DNA of 6,858 nucleotides from Colimorpha_A sp045533115 (GCA_045533115.1 JAZSHF010000041.1:1-6858); one strand, 5' to 3'; counted from the stretch's first letter, positions 1 through 6,500 are shown. The notes: generated from the sequence alone by a model not told the origin. A program made the numbers and translations.

Positions 1-14
1 TACGGCATAGTTAT

Positions 15-60
15 AATTAACCTACAAATTTTCAAATTATTGTTGATTTGTAGGTTAATT
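15..60. promoter_or_regulatory. 15-bp perfect inverted repeat, putative operator of the toxin-antitoxin operon
   Basis: Arms at 15-29 (AATTAACCTACAAAT) and 46-60 (its exact reverse complement) are separated by 16 bases. The right arm overlaps the -35 element of the promoter just downstream. An AT-rich dyad over a toxin-antitoxin promoter is the usual arrangement for autoregulation, with the antitoxin or the complex as repressor. The role is inferred; the repeat is seen directly. No U-tract follows the right arm, so it does not look like a terminator of an upstream gene. Confidence 0.6.
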
Positions 61-71
61 TGTGATATACT
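43..71 (+). promoter_or_regulatory. Sigma-A promoter of the antitoxin-fic operon
   Basis: The -35 is TTGATT (43-48) and the -10 is TATACT (66-71), with a 17-base spacer. A TG at 63-64 makes it an extended -10. It lies 24 bases upstream of the antitoxin start, and AGGAGG at 82-87 supplies the ribosome-binding site. Confidence 0.7.
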
Positions 72-94
72 ATTAGTAGTCAGGAGGTAGTATT

Positions 95-616
95 ATGACT
101 GATATTATTTTTGAATACAAAGAATTACTTGCATCAAAACTTGAAATTGAGCAAAAGCTTAATGTTTTGCCTAAGGGATATATTTCTAAAAAGACGATTG
201 GCGGTAAGCAGTATTTATATTTGCAAACCCGTAATGGTGATACTGTTGAGAGCAAATATATTAAAGTCGAAGAAGTAGAAGAAATAACAAGTCAGCTCAC
301 TTTAAGAAAACAATACGAGGCGGAATTGCCTGAAGTTATTATAAGGCTTGCAGATATCGAAACCGCCGCAGAGCTATTAGATAAAGCGTTGCTCCGCAAA
401 CTGAAAATGTTAAAGCTCACAAGCGGTATGGATAGCATATCTGTTGACGAAAAAGAAAAACGAATTTCTTTTTCTGATGCTATGACTTCAATCGAGGGTG
501 TTCCCGTAAGCGATAGGGTAAAAAATGACCTTGCTAATTGGAAAAATGGTAATATAACATTTTTGTCGGTGTTTGAGCAAACACTTAGAAGATATGGTTT
601 TGTAACGGAGGTATAA
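95..616 (+). CDS. VbhA-like antitoxin of a Fic toxin-antitoxin pair, with an extra N-terminal domain
   Basis: Probable antitoxin of the Fic protein encoded 3 bases downstream. The C-terminal part (about 124-173) has the layout of VbhA-type Fic inhibitors as I recall them: a short helix ending in TSIEG (131-135), a Pro-Val-Ser-Asp turn, then a helix-loop-helix with NWKNGNIT near 148-155. In the known family a Glu in an (S/T)xxxE(G/N) motif enters the Fic active site and blocks productive ATP binding. Here E134 is the candidate, but the residue four before it is Met130, with Thr131 and Ser132 shifted toward it. Residues 1-75 form a separate domain: a helix, then LPKGYISKKTIGGKQYLYLQ (25-44), a beta-hairpin pattern frequent in short clostridial proteins whose function I do not know. 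A highly charged helix (about 58-106) links the two. The start is fixed by AGGAGG at 82-87, eight bases from ATG. Translation is probably coupled to fic. Confidence 0.75.
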   Translation: MTDIIFEYKELLASKLEIEQKLNVLPKGYISKKTIGGKQYLYLQTRNGDTVESKYIKVEEVEEITSQLTLRKQYEAELPEVIIRLADIETAAELLDKALLRKLKMLKLTSGMDSISVDEKEKRISFSDAMTSIEGVPVSDRVKNDLANWKNGNITFLSVFEQTLRRYGFVTEV

Positions 617-619
617 TAA

Positions 620-1333
620 ATGCGTGACCCTTATTTATATGATGAAGTTAACGTGCTTAAAAATTTAGCAGATATAAAAGATTCAGAACTGCTTCGCAAA
701 GCAGAGGCCGATATTACAGGTCTTTCTATGGCGGCGATTTATGATTATAAGTATGATAAATTTAACACCGAAACCTTGCAGGATATTCACCGCAATATCT
801 TCGGTCAAATATTTGATTGGGCGGGAGAATTCCGTACTATTCAAATGGTAAAATACGAAGACGTTCTCGGCGGTGATACAGTTCGTTATGCTTATCCGAA
901 AGAGATTAAAAAGCAACTTAATGATACAATGAAAGAAATCGCCAAGCTCAAAAGAACCGGCGATAATGATAAAGATATAGTTTTTAAGCTCGTTCGTATT
1001 ATAGCAAGTATTTGGCAGACACACCCCTTCCGCGAAGGTAATACAAGAACTGTTATAGTGTTTGCTGTGCTACTCGCGAAATCGTTGGGCTTTGAAGTTG
1101 AGCACGAACTTTTCAAAACAAACTCGGCCTATGTTCGTAACGCTCTCGTTTGGGCTTCTCAGGGTATTTATTCAAAATATGAATACTTGGAGCGTATCTT
1201 CTTCGATGCAATCCTCGGCGAAGATAACGAGACCAACACCCCCACCGAAACCAAAGCAAGTAAATACGATACTATTGGTGAATATAAAGTTAAAGACTAT
1301 AAAGAACGCCCCCATGAGTATACGGAAGAATAG
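620..1333 (+). CDS. fic: Fic-domain protein (toxin) with a variant active-site motif
   Basis: Fic (FIDO) fold enzyme of about 200 residues plus a charged tail (about 198-237). Family members transfer AMP or another phosphate-containing moiety from a nucleotide to hydroxyl side chains of target proteins. The N-terminus (DPYLYDEVNVLKN, 3-15) and FDWAGEFRTIQM (65-76) are typical of bacterial FicT/VbhT-like proteins. The active-site loop is HPFREGNTRT (135-144), with H135 as expected catalytic base, E139 as the metal ligand and R143 as the first Arg. Compared with HxFx(D/E)GNGRxxR it has Thr142 for the second Gly and Ile146 for the second Arg, which normally holds the gamma-phosphate. Such variants seem common in Firmicutes, but their chemistry is uncertain. 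GGAGG at 607-611 lies inside the end of the antitoxin gene, consistent with coupled translation. The family call is secure; target and reaction are not known. Confidence 0.9.
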   Translation: MRDPYLYDEVNVLKNLADIKDSELLRKAEADITGLSMAAIYDYKYDKFNTETLQDIHRNIFGQIFDWAGEFRTIQMVKYEDVLGGDTVRYAYPKEIKKQLNDTMKEIAKLKRTGDNDKDIVFKLVRIIASIWQTHPFREGNTRTVIVFAVLLAKSLGFEVEHELFKTNSAYVRNALVWASQGIYSKYEYLERIFFDAILGEDNETNTPTETKASKYDTIGEYKVKDYKERPHEYTEE

Positions 1334-1386
1334 TGCATCAACAATTAAAGTAGTAATAGAAAGAATCATACAAAGGAAGTGTTAAA

Positions 1387-1599
1387 GTGATTAGATTTGA
1401 TGAAACAGAGATCAGAAATAGCGCAAAGGAAATTTTAGAGTCTTTGGAACATTGGTCTAGGCGTATCATTAATGATAAGTTTACTGAAAAATACGGAAGA
1501 GATTATTTTGAATACAAATTCGAAAATGATGAAAATTTAATTAGGAGTGAAACACAAAGAATCATCGTTTTGGATAGCATCCAAAATTTTTTCTCCTAA
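1387..1599 (+). pseudogene. 70-aa ORF resembling the start of a HEPN/Swt1-like protein, probably truncated
   Basis: It starts at GTG with AAGGAAG (1373-1379) seven bases upstream and lies 53 bases after fic on the same strand, so it could be cotranscribed. Residues 17-44 (LESLEHWSRRIINDKFTEKY, then GRDYFEYK) recall the first helices of Swt1-type HEPN proteins, many of which are RNases in defence or toxin-antitoxin systems; this is pattern memory and weak. The protein is much shorter than a full HEPN domain and lacks the usual RxxxxH motif. Its last ten residues (VLDSIQNFFS) are encoded by a hairpin plus T-tract that looks like an intrinsic terminator, so the original reading frame seems to have been cut and joined to a terminator. 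It could still be expressed as a short protein. Confidence 0.5.
1568..1592 (+). terminator. Putative intrinsic terminator of the antitoxin-fic operon
   Basis: TTTTGGAT (1568-1575), an AGC loop and ATCCAAAA (1579-1586) form an 8-bp stem followed by six T (1587-1592). It overlaps the last codons of the 70-aa ORF and lies just before the convergent gene. The stem is AT-rich, so efficiency is uncertain. Confidence 0.5.
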
Positions 1600-1601
1600 A
1601 A

Positions 1602-2258
1602 TCATTTATAAATTTTATCGGCACTTTTTATATGTTCCATGTGCTTAGCAAAATACCCCATGTGATTAAAAACTGGGAAATCATAAGAATGCAAAACAAC
1701 TTTTTTGTTTGGTTTGCCTTTGAATAGTATTTCAAGTTTTTGAATACTCCTGATGGAAAACACAGAATCTTCAAACATAAACGCGAAAGCTCTAACATTA
1801 TCACTTTCACATATTATTTCGCGATGTAAATTAAAATTATTTTCTTCGGGTATATTCAGAAGCTTTGATTCTTTTTCAGAATGAATAATAATTTCTCCGT
1901 CAATTAAGATACCTTTTCTTAATTGCGTTTTGCCAGTAGTTTCAATAAATGCTGTTACTTCAATGTCTTCTGAATAATACGATTCTTTAGGGACAAAAAC
2001 ATTCGCTGCCAAAAGAAGAATCGTGCCATCTTTTTCTCTTGTTTTATAAGCATCCCCCACGGTTGCTTCGCCTATATCCTTGATATCAACGACATTCATT
2101 TTAATTTTTCGCTTATGCTTTTTAATATAACCAATAAATTGTATCGAAAGTTGTATCAAAGAAGGAATCCACGCTAACGCACCTATAATGCTTAAAATCA
2201 ACGTTGTGATTTCATTGTTATCAAGTGAAGAAAGATACTCTTTAATTTGTGTGATCAT
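1602..2258 (-). CDS. Single-pass membrane protein of unknown function
   Basis: 218 residues, family not recognised. A hydrophobic segment at about 17-44 (rich in Ile and Leu, with an Ala-Trp-Ile-Pro break at 29-32) is followed by the basic stretch KKHKRKIK (46-53). By the positive-inside rule the remaining ~165 residues are cytoplasmic. That part alternates short beta-like hydrophobic runs (79-90, 98-106, 116-126, 156-169, 174-180) with charged turns, suggesting a mostly beta domain. No catalytic motif is visible. ATG at 2258-2256 is preceded on its own strand by AGAGG (2274-2270) at an 11-base spacing. The gene converges on the HEPN-like ORF with a 2-base gap and has its own strong promoter. 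Its place between a toxin-antitoxin operon and a broken recombinase marks it as cargo of a mobile or defence island; a defence role would be a guess. Confidence 0.7.
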   Translation of the reverse strand: MITQIKEYLSSLDNNEITTLILSIIGALAWIPSLIQLSIQFIGYIKKHKRKIKMNVVDIKDIGEATVGDAYKTREKDGTILLLAANVFVPKESYYSEDIEVTAFIETTGKTQLRKGILIDGEIIIHSEKESKLLNIPEENNFNLHREIICESDNVRAFAFMFEDSVFSIRSIQKLEILFKGKPNKKVVLHSYDFPVFNHMGYFAKHMEHIKSADKIYK

Positions 2259-2294
2259 AACATATTATTCCTCTCTTAAAGCAATTACACCATA

Positions 2295-2323
2295 ATTATA
2301 CATTTTTTATGCAAATATTTCAA
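2295..2323 (-). promoter_or_regulatory. Near-consensus sigma-A promoter of the membrane-protein gene
   Basis: Read on the minus strand, TTGAAA (2323-2318) and TATAAT (2300-2295) are separated by exactly 17 bases. This is the best promoter match in the window. Transcription would start about 30 bases upstream of the ATG. Confidence 0.75.
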
Positions 2324-2357
2324 CATTAAACAAATTATTTCATTTAATTAAGTTTTC

Positions 2358-2387
2358 TTGAAAGTCGAATTTTATGTTCCCTATATT
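2358..2387 (+). promoter_or_regulatory. Putative promoter of the recombinase gene
   Basis: TTGAAA (2358-2363), an 18-base spacer and TATATT (2382-2387), divergent from the membrane-protein promoter. If used, transcription begins near 2394, downstream of the in-frame ATG at 2374. This supports translation from 2449. Confidence 0.45.
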
Positions 2388-2404
2388 ATCTAAAAACAAA
2401 ATTA

Positions 2405-2433
2405 GCCCGAACATTGTAAAATTAATGTTGGGC
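2405..2433 (+). promoter_or_regulatory. Hairpin in the leader directly before the recombinase ribosome-binding site
   Basis: GCCC (2405-2408) and AACATT (2410-2415), with G2409 bulged, pair with AATGTTGGGC (2424-2433) around an 8-base loop. The right arm ends two bases before AGGAGG (2436-2441). It could be an mRNA structure tuning translation or a protein-binding dyad; the sequence cannot tell which. Confidence 0.45.
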
Positions 2434-2448
2434 ACAGGAGGTAATATT

Positions 2449-3099
2449 ATGGGAAATGTTTATGGTTATGTTCGAGTATCGAGTATCGATCAAAACGAGG
2501 ATAGGCAGCTTATTATTTTGGAAGAAAACAATGTGCCGAAGGGCAACATCTATATCGATAAGCAGTCCGGCAAGGATTTTGAGTGGCCACAGTATAAGAA
2601 ACTCGTCAAGAAATTAAAAGCGGGAGATCTGCTCTACATACTCAGTATCGACAGATTAGGACGTAATTACGAGGATGTTCAAAAGCAGTGGCGGATACTG
2701 ACAAAGGATATTGGCATTGATATTTATGTGATTGATATGCCGCTTTTGGATACACGTAACGGCAAGGACTTGATGGGTACGTTTATCACTTCAACAACGA
2801 AACAGAGAATGCTCGAATTGGAGCAGACAAGAGATGAGATAAATTTGAAGCTCATCAAGGAAGAGATGAAGAAGCCCACGATCACAAAAGAGGGCTTAAT
2901 GCTATGGTTGAAGCAAATTCAAGCCATGAGCTTAGAAACGAAGGAGCACAAACAAAGACTGATTGACTGCTTTGTAAATGCCGTATATCTCTACGACGAC
3001 AAGCTGGTCATAACATTCAATTATAAGGAAGCAAGCAAAACCGTAACCTTAAAAGAGGTAAACGGTTCGATTATAGAATGCTCAGGTGCACCAAAATAA
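2449..3099 (+). CDS. Chimeric serine recombinase: small-resolvase catalytic part joined to a large-recombinase tail
   Basis: 216 residues from ATG 2449, chosen over an in-frame ATG at 2374 because AGGAGG (2436-2441) sits seven bases upstream and the resolvase fold begins at once. Residues 1-113 are the resolvase N-terminal domain: YGYVRVSSIDQ (5-15) gives R9 and nucleophile S11, and IDRLGRN (67-73) gives D68, R69 and R72. The wording (EDRQL, IDKQSGKDF, MPLLDTRNGKDLMGTF) matches a small resolvase family common in Clostridia as I recall it, which normally continues through a long helix into a helix-turn-helix. Here that is missing. From about 114, the sequence instead reads like the end of a large serine recombinase: a coiled-coil helix (118-143), KPTITKEG (142-149), then QRLIDCFVNAVYLYDDKLVI (169-188) and a beta-rich end. 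The recombinase and zinc-ribbon DNA-binding domains are absent. It probably cannot recombine DNA sequence-specifically and is best viewed as a fusion remnant, though the frame is intact and has expression signals. Confidence 0.75.
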   Translation: MGNVYGYVRVSSIDQNEDRQLIILEENNVPKGNIYIDKQSGKDFEWPQYKKLVKKLKAGDLLYILSIDRLGRNYEDVQKQWRILTKDIGIDIYVIDMPLLDTRNGKDLMGTFITSTTKQRMLELEQTRDEINLKLIKEEMKKPTITKEGLMLWLKQIQAMSLETKEHKQRLIDCFVNAVYLYDDKLVITFNYKEASKTVTLKEVNGSIIECSGAPK

Positions 3100-3133
3100 A
3101 ATCGCAGGGGTCAATCGACCCCCTGCGATTTTA
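3097..3133. terminator. Strong hairpin terminator after the recombinase gene, possibly bidirectional
   Basis: TAAAATCGCA (3097-3106) pairs with TGCGATTTTA (3124-3133), and GGGGTC (3107-3112) with GACCCC (3117-3122) around an AATC loop; C3123 is bulged. The stem starts at the recombinase stop codon. A-rich and T-rich ends flank the GC core on both strands. The downstream T-run is only four bases, so some readthrough is possible. Confidence 0.7.
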
Positions 3134-3459
3134 TGCTATGGAACGGCTGCTTGTCAAATTACGCAACTTCTTGCTCTGTAAGCTGTGTGAAAACACCTAA
3201 AATAGCTCAAGCATATATTCTTAAAATTTATGTATAATGTCAGATATATTTGAAATATATATGTAGTAATAAGTGTGGCATTTTATTGACGGATATGGTA
3301 TAATTGACTGTGGGGCGGTATCGGTTTGACAAGCTGTTTGTGTTATTTTGCCAAGTATTGCTTGAAACCGAAAAAATAATCGGCAACGTGATTGAAATGA
3401 CTGTATATAATGCCGAATAATTTGACCCCAAAAGCAAATTCAAAAAGGAGCAATACCCA
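3134..3459. other. Non-coding region at the junction between the AT-rich island and the surface-protein genes
   Basis: No credible ORF or RNA gene is seen. It contains several TATAAT hexamers (3233-3238, 3299-3304, 3406-3411) and an 8-bp dyad ATATATTT-G-AAATATAT (3244-3260). A loose pair TCGGCA (3380-3385) and TGCCGA (3411-3416) brackets the last TATAAT. AAGGAG at 3445-3450 serves the next gene. The island boundary probably falls here, but no target-site duplication could be recognised within the window. Confidence 0.6.
3276..3304 (+). promoter_or_regulatory. Putative extended -10 promoter of the metallophosphoesterase gene
   Basis: TGGTATAAT (3296-3304) is a perfect extended -10. The -35 position (TGGCAT, 3276-3281, 17-base spacer) is poor, as is tolerated with an extended -10. 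This would leave a leader of roughly 150 bases. The TATAAT at 3406-3411 is an alternative but lacks a -35. Confidence 0.4.
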
Positions 3460-6400
3460 ATGAAAAATTTAAGCAAAATCATATCTCTGATGCTTGCGTT
3501 GTTTCTGCTGATGCCGATGGCGATCGGCGCGGCGGGAAATCCCGACGACGTTCCCGGAGCGCTTCAGTACAAGGACACGTCGTATTACGTCGGCTCAGTG
3601 GGGCATAACTACTTCGCGATTATGCCGGCACACAGCTCAACGAATGGCGGCGGATTCGGAACCTCGAATCCTATCGGCACGGCGGCGGTAGGCGGCCTTT
3701 GGCCGACGACCAAGGCGCTTCCGCTTTTCGAGCTTCTCGCGTATGACCGTACGAGCGGTGCGTTCAACCCCGGAACGCTCGTTTCGCTTGTCCCCGACGG
3801 AATGCAGTATAAGCTTCCCGACGGCGGTCATGGCTTCTCTTATTCGACTGCGGGCACGACCAAGCAGGGCGCGTCGGAAGCGTTCTACGGAGAACCCGGA
3901 CAGAAGTATTCTCCCGTAGTATCGTTTACTGCTCCCTTTGACGGCAAGTTTGAGTGGCGCATTTCCTTCCAGCGCAAGAACAACACCATGTCAGGCGATG
4001 CTAACATACCATACTCCGACCGTACGGGTATGCAGCTCAAGTATTATAAGAACAGCTCCCTCATTCACAGAGAGGTTGTAAACACAAGTTCCCAGATAAC
4101 TGTCTCCGTACAGGAGCGGCTCAAAAAGGGAGACGTTCTCTACCTCGAATTCGACCCGAAGGAAAACAACATCAAGGACGACGAATTCTATGTGCGCGAG
4201 CTCAAGGTGTTCTGCATCAGCCACTATGACGGCGTGATCGACGCCGAGTACGACAATTCGGACGAAACTCCTCTTCTCAGTCTCGCGCTTCTCTCCGATA
4301 TCCACTCGGATATGGACCAGATGCTTGATGACATTCCTACCTACGAAAACTATCCAAAGGCGCTTAACGCGCTAAAGGAACGCGGCGATATCGACGCCAT
4401 CCTTCTCGGCGGCGACCTTCTGTCCGATGGCTACTATTACGGCAATAACCCGCAGTTCAAATATTCGCATTGGACGAACGAAAGAATCGAATTTACAAAC
4501 AACTTCATCTTCAACGAAGCCCATAAGGCAACTCAGGACGGAAGCGGATACGTGTTCGGTATTGCGGGCAACCACGATAAGGACCCCGGTATCGTTGCTG
4601 CGCACGATAAGGTAACCAACGCGTGCGGCAAAATCAAGGAGATCCATTCGGGCGACTATTACCCCTACTTCGCGAAAGAATCGATGAGCGGCGCGGCGAT
4701 AAAAACGCTCCGCTTCAACGAAATGGGCGAGGGTTACCATAGCCCCTACAACGAGGTCGTTTGTTACCGCTATAACGTATCCGGACTTGAGATAATCGGT
4801 ATAACTCAGTCGCGTTCGGATAGAAAGAACGTGCAGTATCCGAACCAAGGATGCAGCGAAAACGGTCTTGACGATAATCTTAGCGGAAACGGCGAGCACA
4901 AGAACAGTGAACGCATTTGGCGCGCTCAGGCAGAGTGGGTGGCAGGTCAGCTCGAAGAGATTGGAACGGAGAAGACCGTTATCGTCCTTTGCCACTACAA
5001 TATGAATGCAAGCGCAATGCAGAACGACGGCGCGGCGTCCGTCCTTCTTGAAGCATTCGATAAGCACCCGAACGTAATTTATACATACGGTCATCAGCAC
5101 GGCTCTAACGACCGTTCCGAGACCTGGTACAACACCATCGAGCACGTCGAGACTCTCGGAAACCGCGTTCAGCTCAACGACGGCTCCTATGCGACCGATT
5201 CCTGGCAGTATGTATACATAGGAAGTATACGCTACGGTACTCAGGCGAGCAGTACTAACTTCAATACCCCCGTATCGCAGTACCTTACGATAGACTTTTA
5301 TAATGACCATATAACCTTCCAGACGTATAACATCGGTTCCGAAATTCCCATATCCGGCGTTGCGGAGCCCTCATCCTACACCATCAAACGTGAAATGAGC
5401 CAGATTGACGGCTATACGGGCGACGGAAGCGGCAACGTTGAGGTGCCCGAGACACCGGCAGATACGGCAGCGCTTCAGCACATTCCTACGTCGGTCTCCA
5501 ACGTCAAGAAACGTTTCGTTATGGACCTTGGTATGAATAAGCTTGCGGCCGGCCCGTTCCGCCTCACGGGAATCCTCGATCTTACGAATGCAAAGCTTCC
5601 TCTTTCGGAGGCGCAGCCGACAAGCTGGAGCGATAAGTATTTCATGCACACCTACGCGGGTAAGGCTCTTATCCAGACGCCGCAGGCGGGCGGTATGTTC
5701 GATATGCGTGCAGCCGTCGGATATTCAGCGGCAATGGTATTTACGGCTCCCGAAGCGGGTGCGTATAAGTACGAGATCGACATGAAGAAGGTGACGGGCG
5801 GCGGTGACGAATGTCAGATCAAGGTTATGAAGGGCGGCTCAATACTTCTGAGCTCCTTTACGCCTGAAAACGAGACCAACGCACCGATAGCCCTTTCCGG
5901 CTACGTCTACCTTGAAAAAGGCGAGGATATCCGAGTCATCGTTGCGAAGTCGATCAACAGTAGCTCGACCTCGTCTAACGAGATATCGGTAAACAGCTTC
6001 GTAATAAAGCAGTACGACTCCTACACGCTTCCCGAGACGGGGTCTACGGGCGGCAACACGCAGGTAGGCGTATGTCCGCATAGCGGCGGAAGCGCGACCT
6101 GCTGTACACGTGCAGTGTGTGAAAAGTGCGGACAACAGTACGGTGATCTTAACCCTAACAAACACGCGTCAAACGAGACGATAGATACGATAACTTACGT
6201 TAAGCATAAGTCGGTTCGCGCGTGCTGCGGCAAAATAATAATCGGCGAGGGCTACCATGCATTCGAAAACGGCAAGTGCCTTATATGTGAATTCGAATGT
6301 GACCATGAGGGATATATCAACGACGATAAGTGTGAAAACTGCAAATTCAAAATTCCCGAAAACGTCGATAACGAAGTAAAAGAAAGCGGACTTCCCGATA

Positions 6401-6495
6401 TCGTTATATACGTAATAATCATCGCGGTCATAGTAATCGCGCTCGGAGTAACTGTTGCACTCCTTATCAGAAGACGCTCCTTAAAGAAGAAATGA
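3460..6495 (+). CDS. Secreted, membrane-anchored calcineurin-like metallophosphoesterase
   Basis: 1011 residues. A signal peptide (1-24: basic start, hydrophobic core, cleavage likely near AIGAAG) and a C-terminal helix (981-1003) followed by RRRSLKKK place the enzyme outside the cell, tethered to the membrane. Residues about 84-255 form a beta-sandwich-like module. Residues about 273-625 are the metallophosphoesterase domain with the full metal-binding set: SDIH (D280, H282), GGDL (D319), GNHD (N371, H372), CHYN (H512) and GHQH (H545, H547). This fold hydrolyses phosphomono- or diesters with two metal ions; the substrate is not evident. After a Pro/Glu linker, residues about 685-851 appear to repeat the first module: FTAPEAGAYKYEI (761-773) against FTAPFDGKFEWRI (156-168). 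LPETG (857-861) opens a Cys-rich region (872-961) with CxxC pairs at 887/890, 940/943 and 958/961, resembling small metal-binding repeats of clostridial surface proteins. AAGGAG (3445-3450) lies nine bases before ATG. GC content is clearly higher than in genes upstream. Confidence 0.9.
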   Translation: MKNLSKIISLMLALFLLMPMAIGAAGNPDDVPGALQYKDTSYYVGSVGHNYFAIMPAHSSTNGGGFGTSNPIGTAAVGGLWPTTKALPLFELLAYDRTSGAFNPGTLVSLVPDGMQYKLPDGGHGFSYSTAGTTKQGASEAFYGEPGQKYSPVVSFTAPFDGKFEWRISFQRKNNTMSGDANIPYSDRTGMQLKYYKNSSLIHREVVNTSSQITVSVQERLKKGDVLYLEFDPKENNIKDDEFYVRELKVFCISHYDGVIDAEYDNSDETPLLSLALLSDIHSDMDQMLDDIPTYENYPKALNALKERGDIDAILLGGDLLSDGYYYGNNPQFKYSHWTNERIEFTNNFIFNEAHKATQDGSGYVFGIAGNHDKDPGIVAAHDKVTNACGKIKEIHSGDYYPYFAKESMSGAAIKTLRFNEMGEGYHSPYNEVVCYRYNVSGLEIIGITQSRSDRKNVQYPNQGCSENGLDDNLSGNGEHKNSERIWRAQAEWVAGQLEEIGTEKTVIVLCHYNMNASAMQNDGAASVLLEAFDKHPNVIYTYGHQHGSNDRSETWYNTIEHVETLGNRVQLNDGSYATDSWQYVYIGSIRYGTQASSTNFNTPVSQYLTIDFYNDHITFQTYNIGSEIPISGVAEPSSYTIKREMSQIDGYTGDGSGNVEVPETPADTAALQHIPTSVSNVKKRFVMDLGMNKLAAGPFRLTGILDLTNAKLPLSEAQPTSWSDKYFMHTYAGKALIQTPQAGGMFDMRAAVGYSAAMVFTAPEAGAYKYEIDMKKVTGGGDECQIKVMKGGSILLSSFTPENETNAPIALSGYVYLEKGEDIRVIVAKSINSSSTSSNEISVNSFVIKQYDSYTLPETGSTGGNTQVGVCPHSGGSATCCTRAVCEKCGQQYGDLNPNKHASNETIDTITYVKHKSVRACCGKIIIGEGYHAFENGKCLICEFECDHEGYINDDKCENCKFKIPENVDNEVKESGLPDIVIYVIIIAVIVIALGVTVALLIRRRSLKKK

Positions 6496-6500
6496 TCAAC

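Noticed and set aside
1062..1385. 107-codon plus-strand frame overlapping fic
   Set aside because: It is shifted within the Fic coding region and lacks a ribosome-binding site; its product shows no domain.
2374..2448. Upstream in-frame ATG extending the recombinase by 25 residues
   Set aside because: No ribosome-binding site precedes it, it lies within the putative promoter, and AGGAGG at 2436-2441 points to ATG 2449, where the resolvase fold begins.
3286..3304. TTGACG with TATAAT as a -35/-10 pair
   Set aside because: The spacer is only 7 bases, too short; the extended -10 with a weak -35 further upstream is the better reading.
4372..5310. 312-codon open frame on the minus strand
   Set aside because: It is antisense to the metallophosphoesterase core, whose frame carries all expected metal-binding motifs. 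The antisense product has no recognisable domain, and such frames are common opposite GC-richer genes.
6028..6042. LPETG as a standard C-terminal sortase anchor
   Set aside because: A standard signal has the hydrophobic helix directly after the pentapeptide; here it is more than 100 residues away, so it is not called as the anchor.
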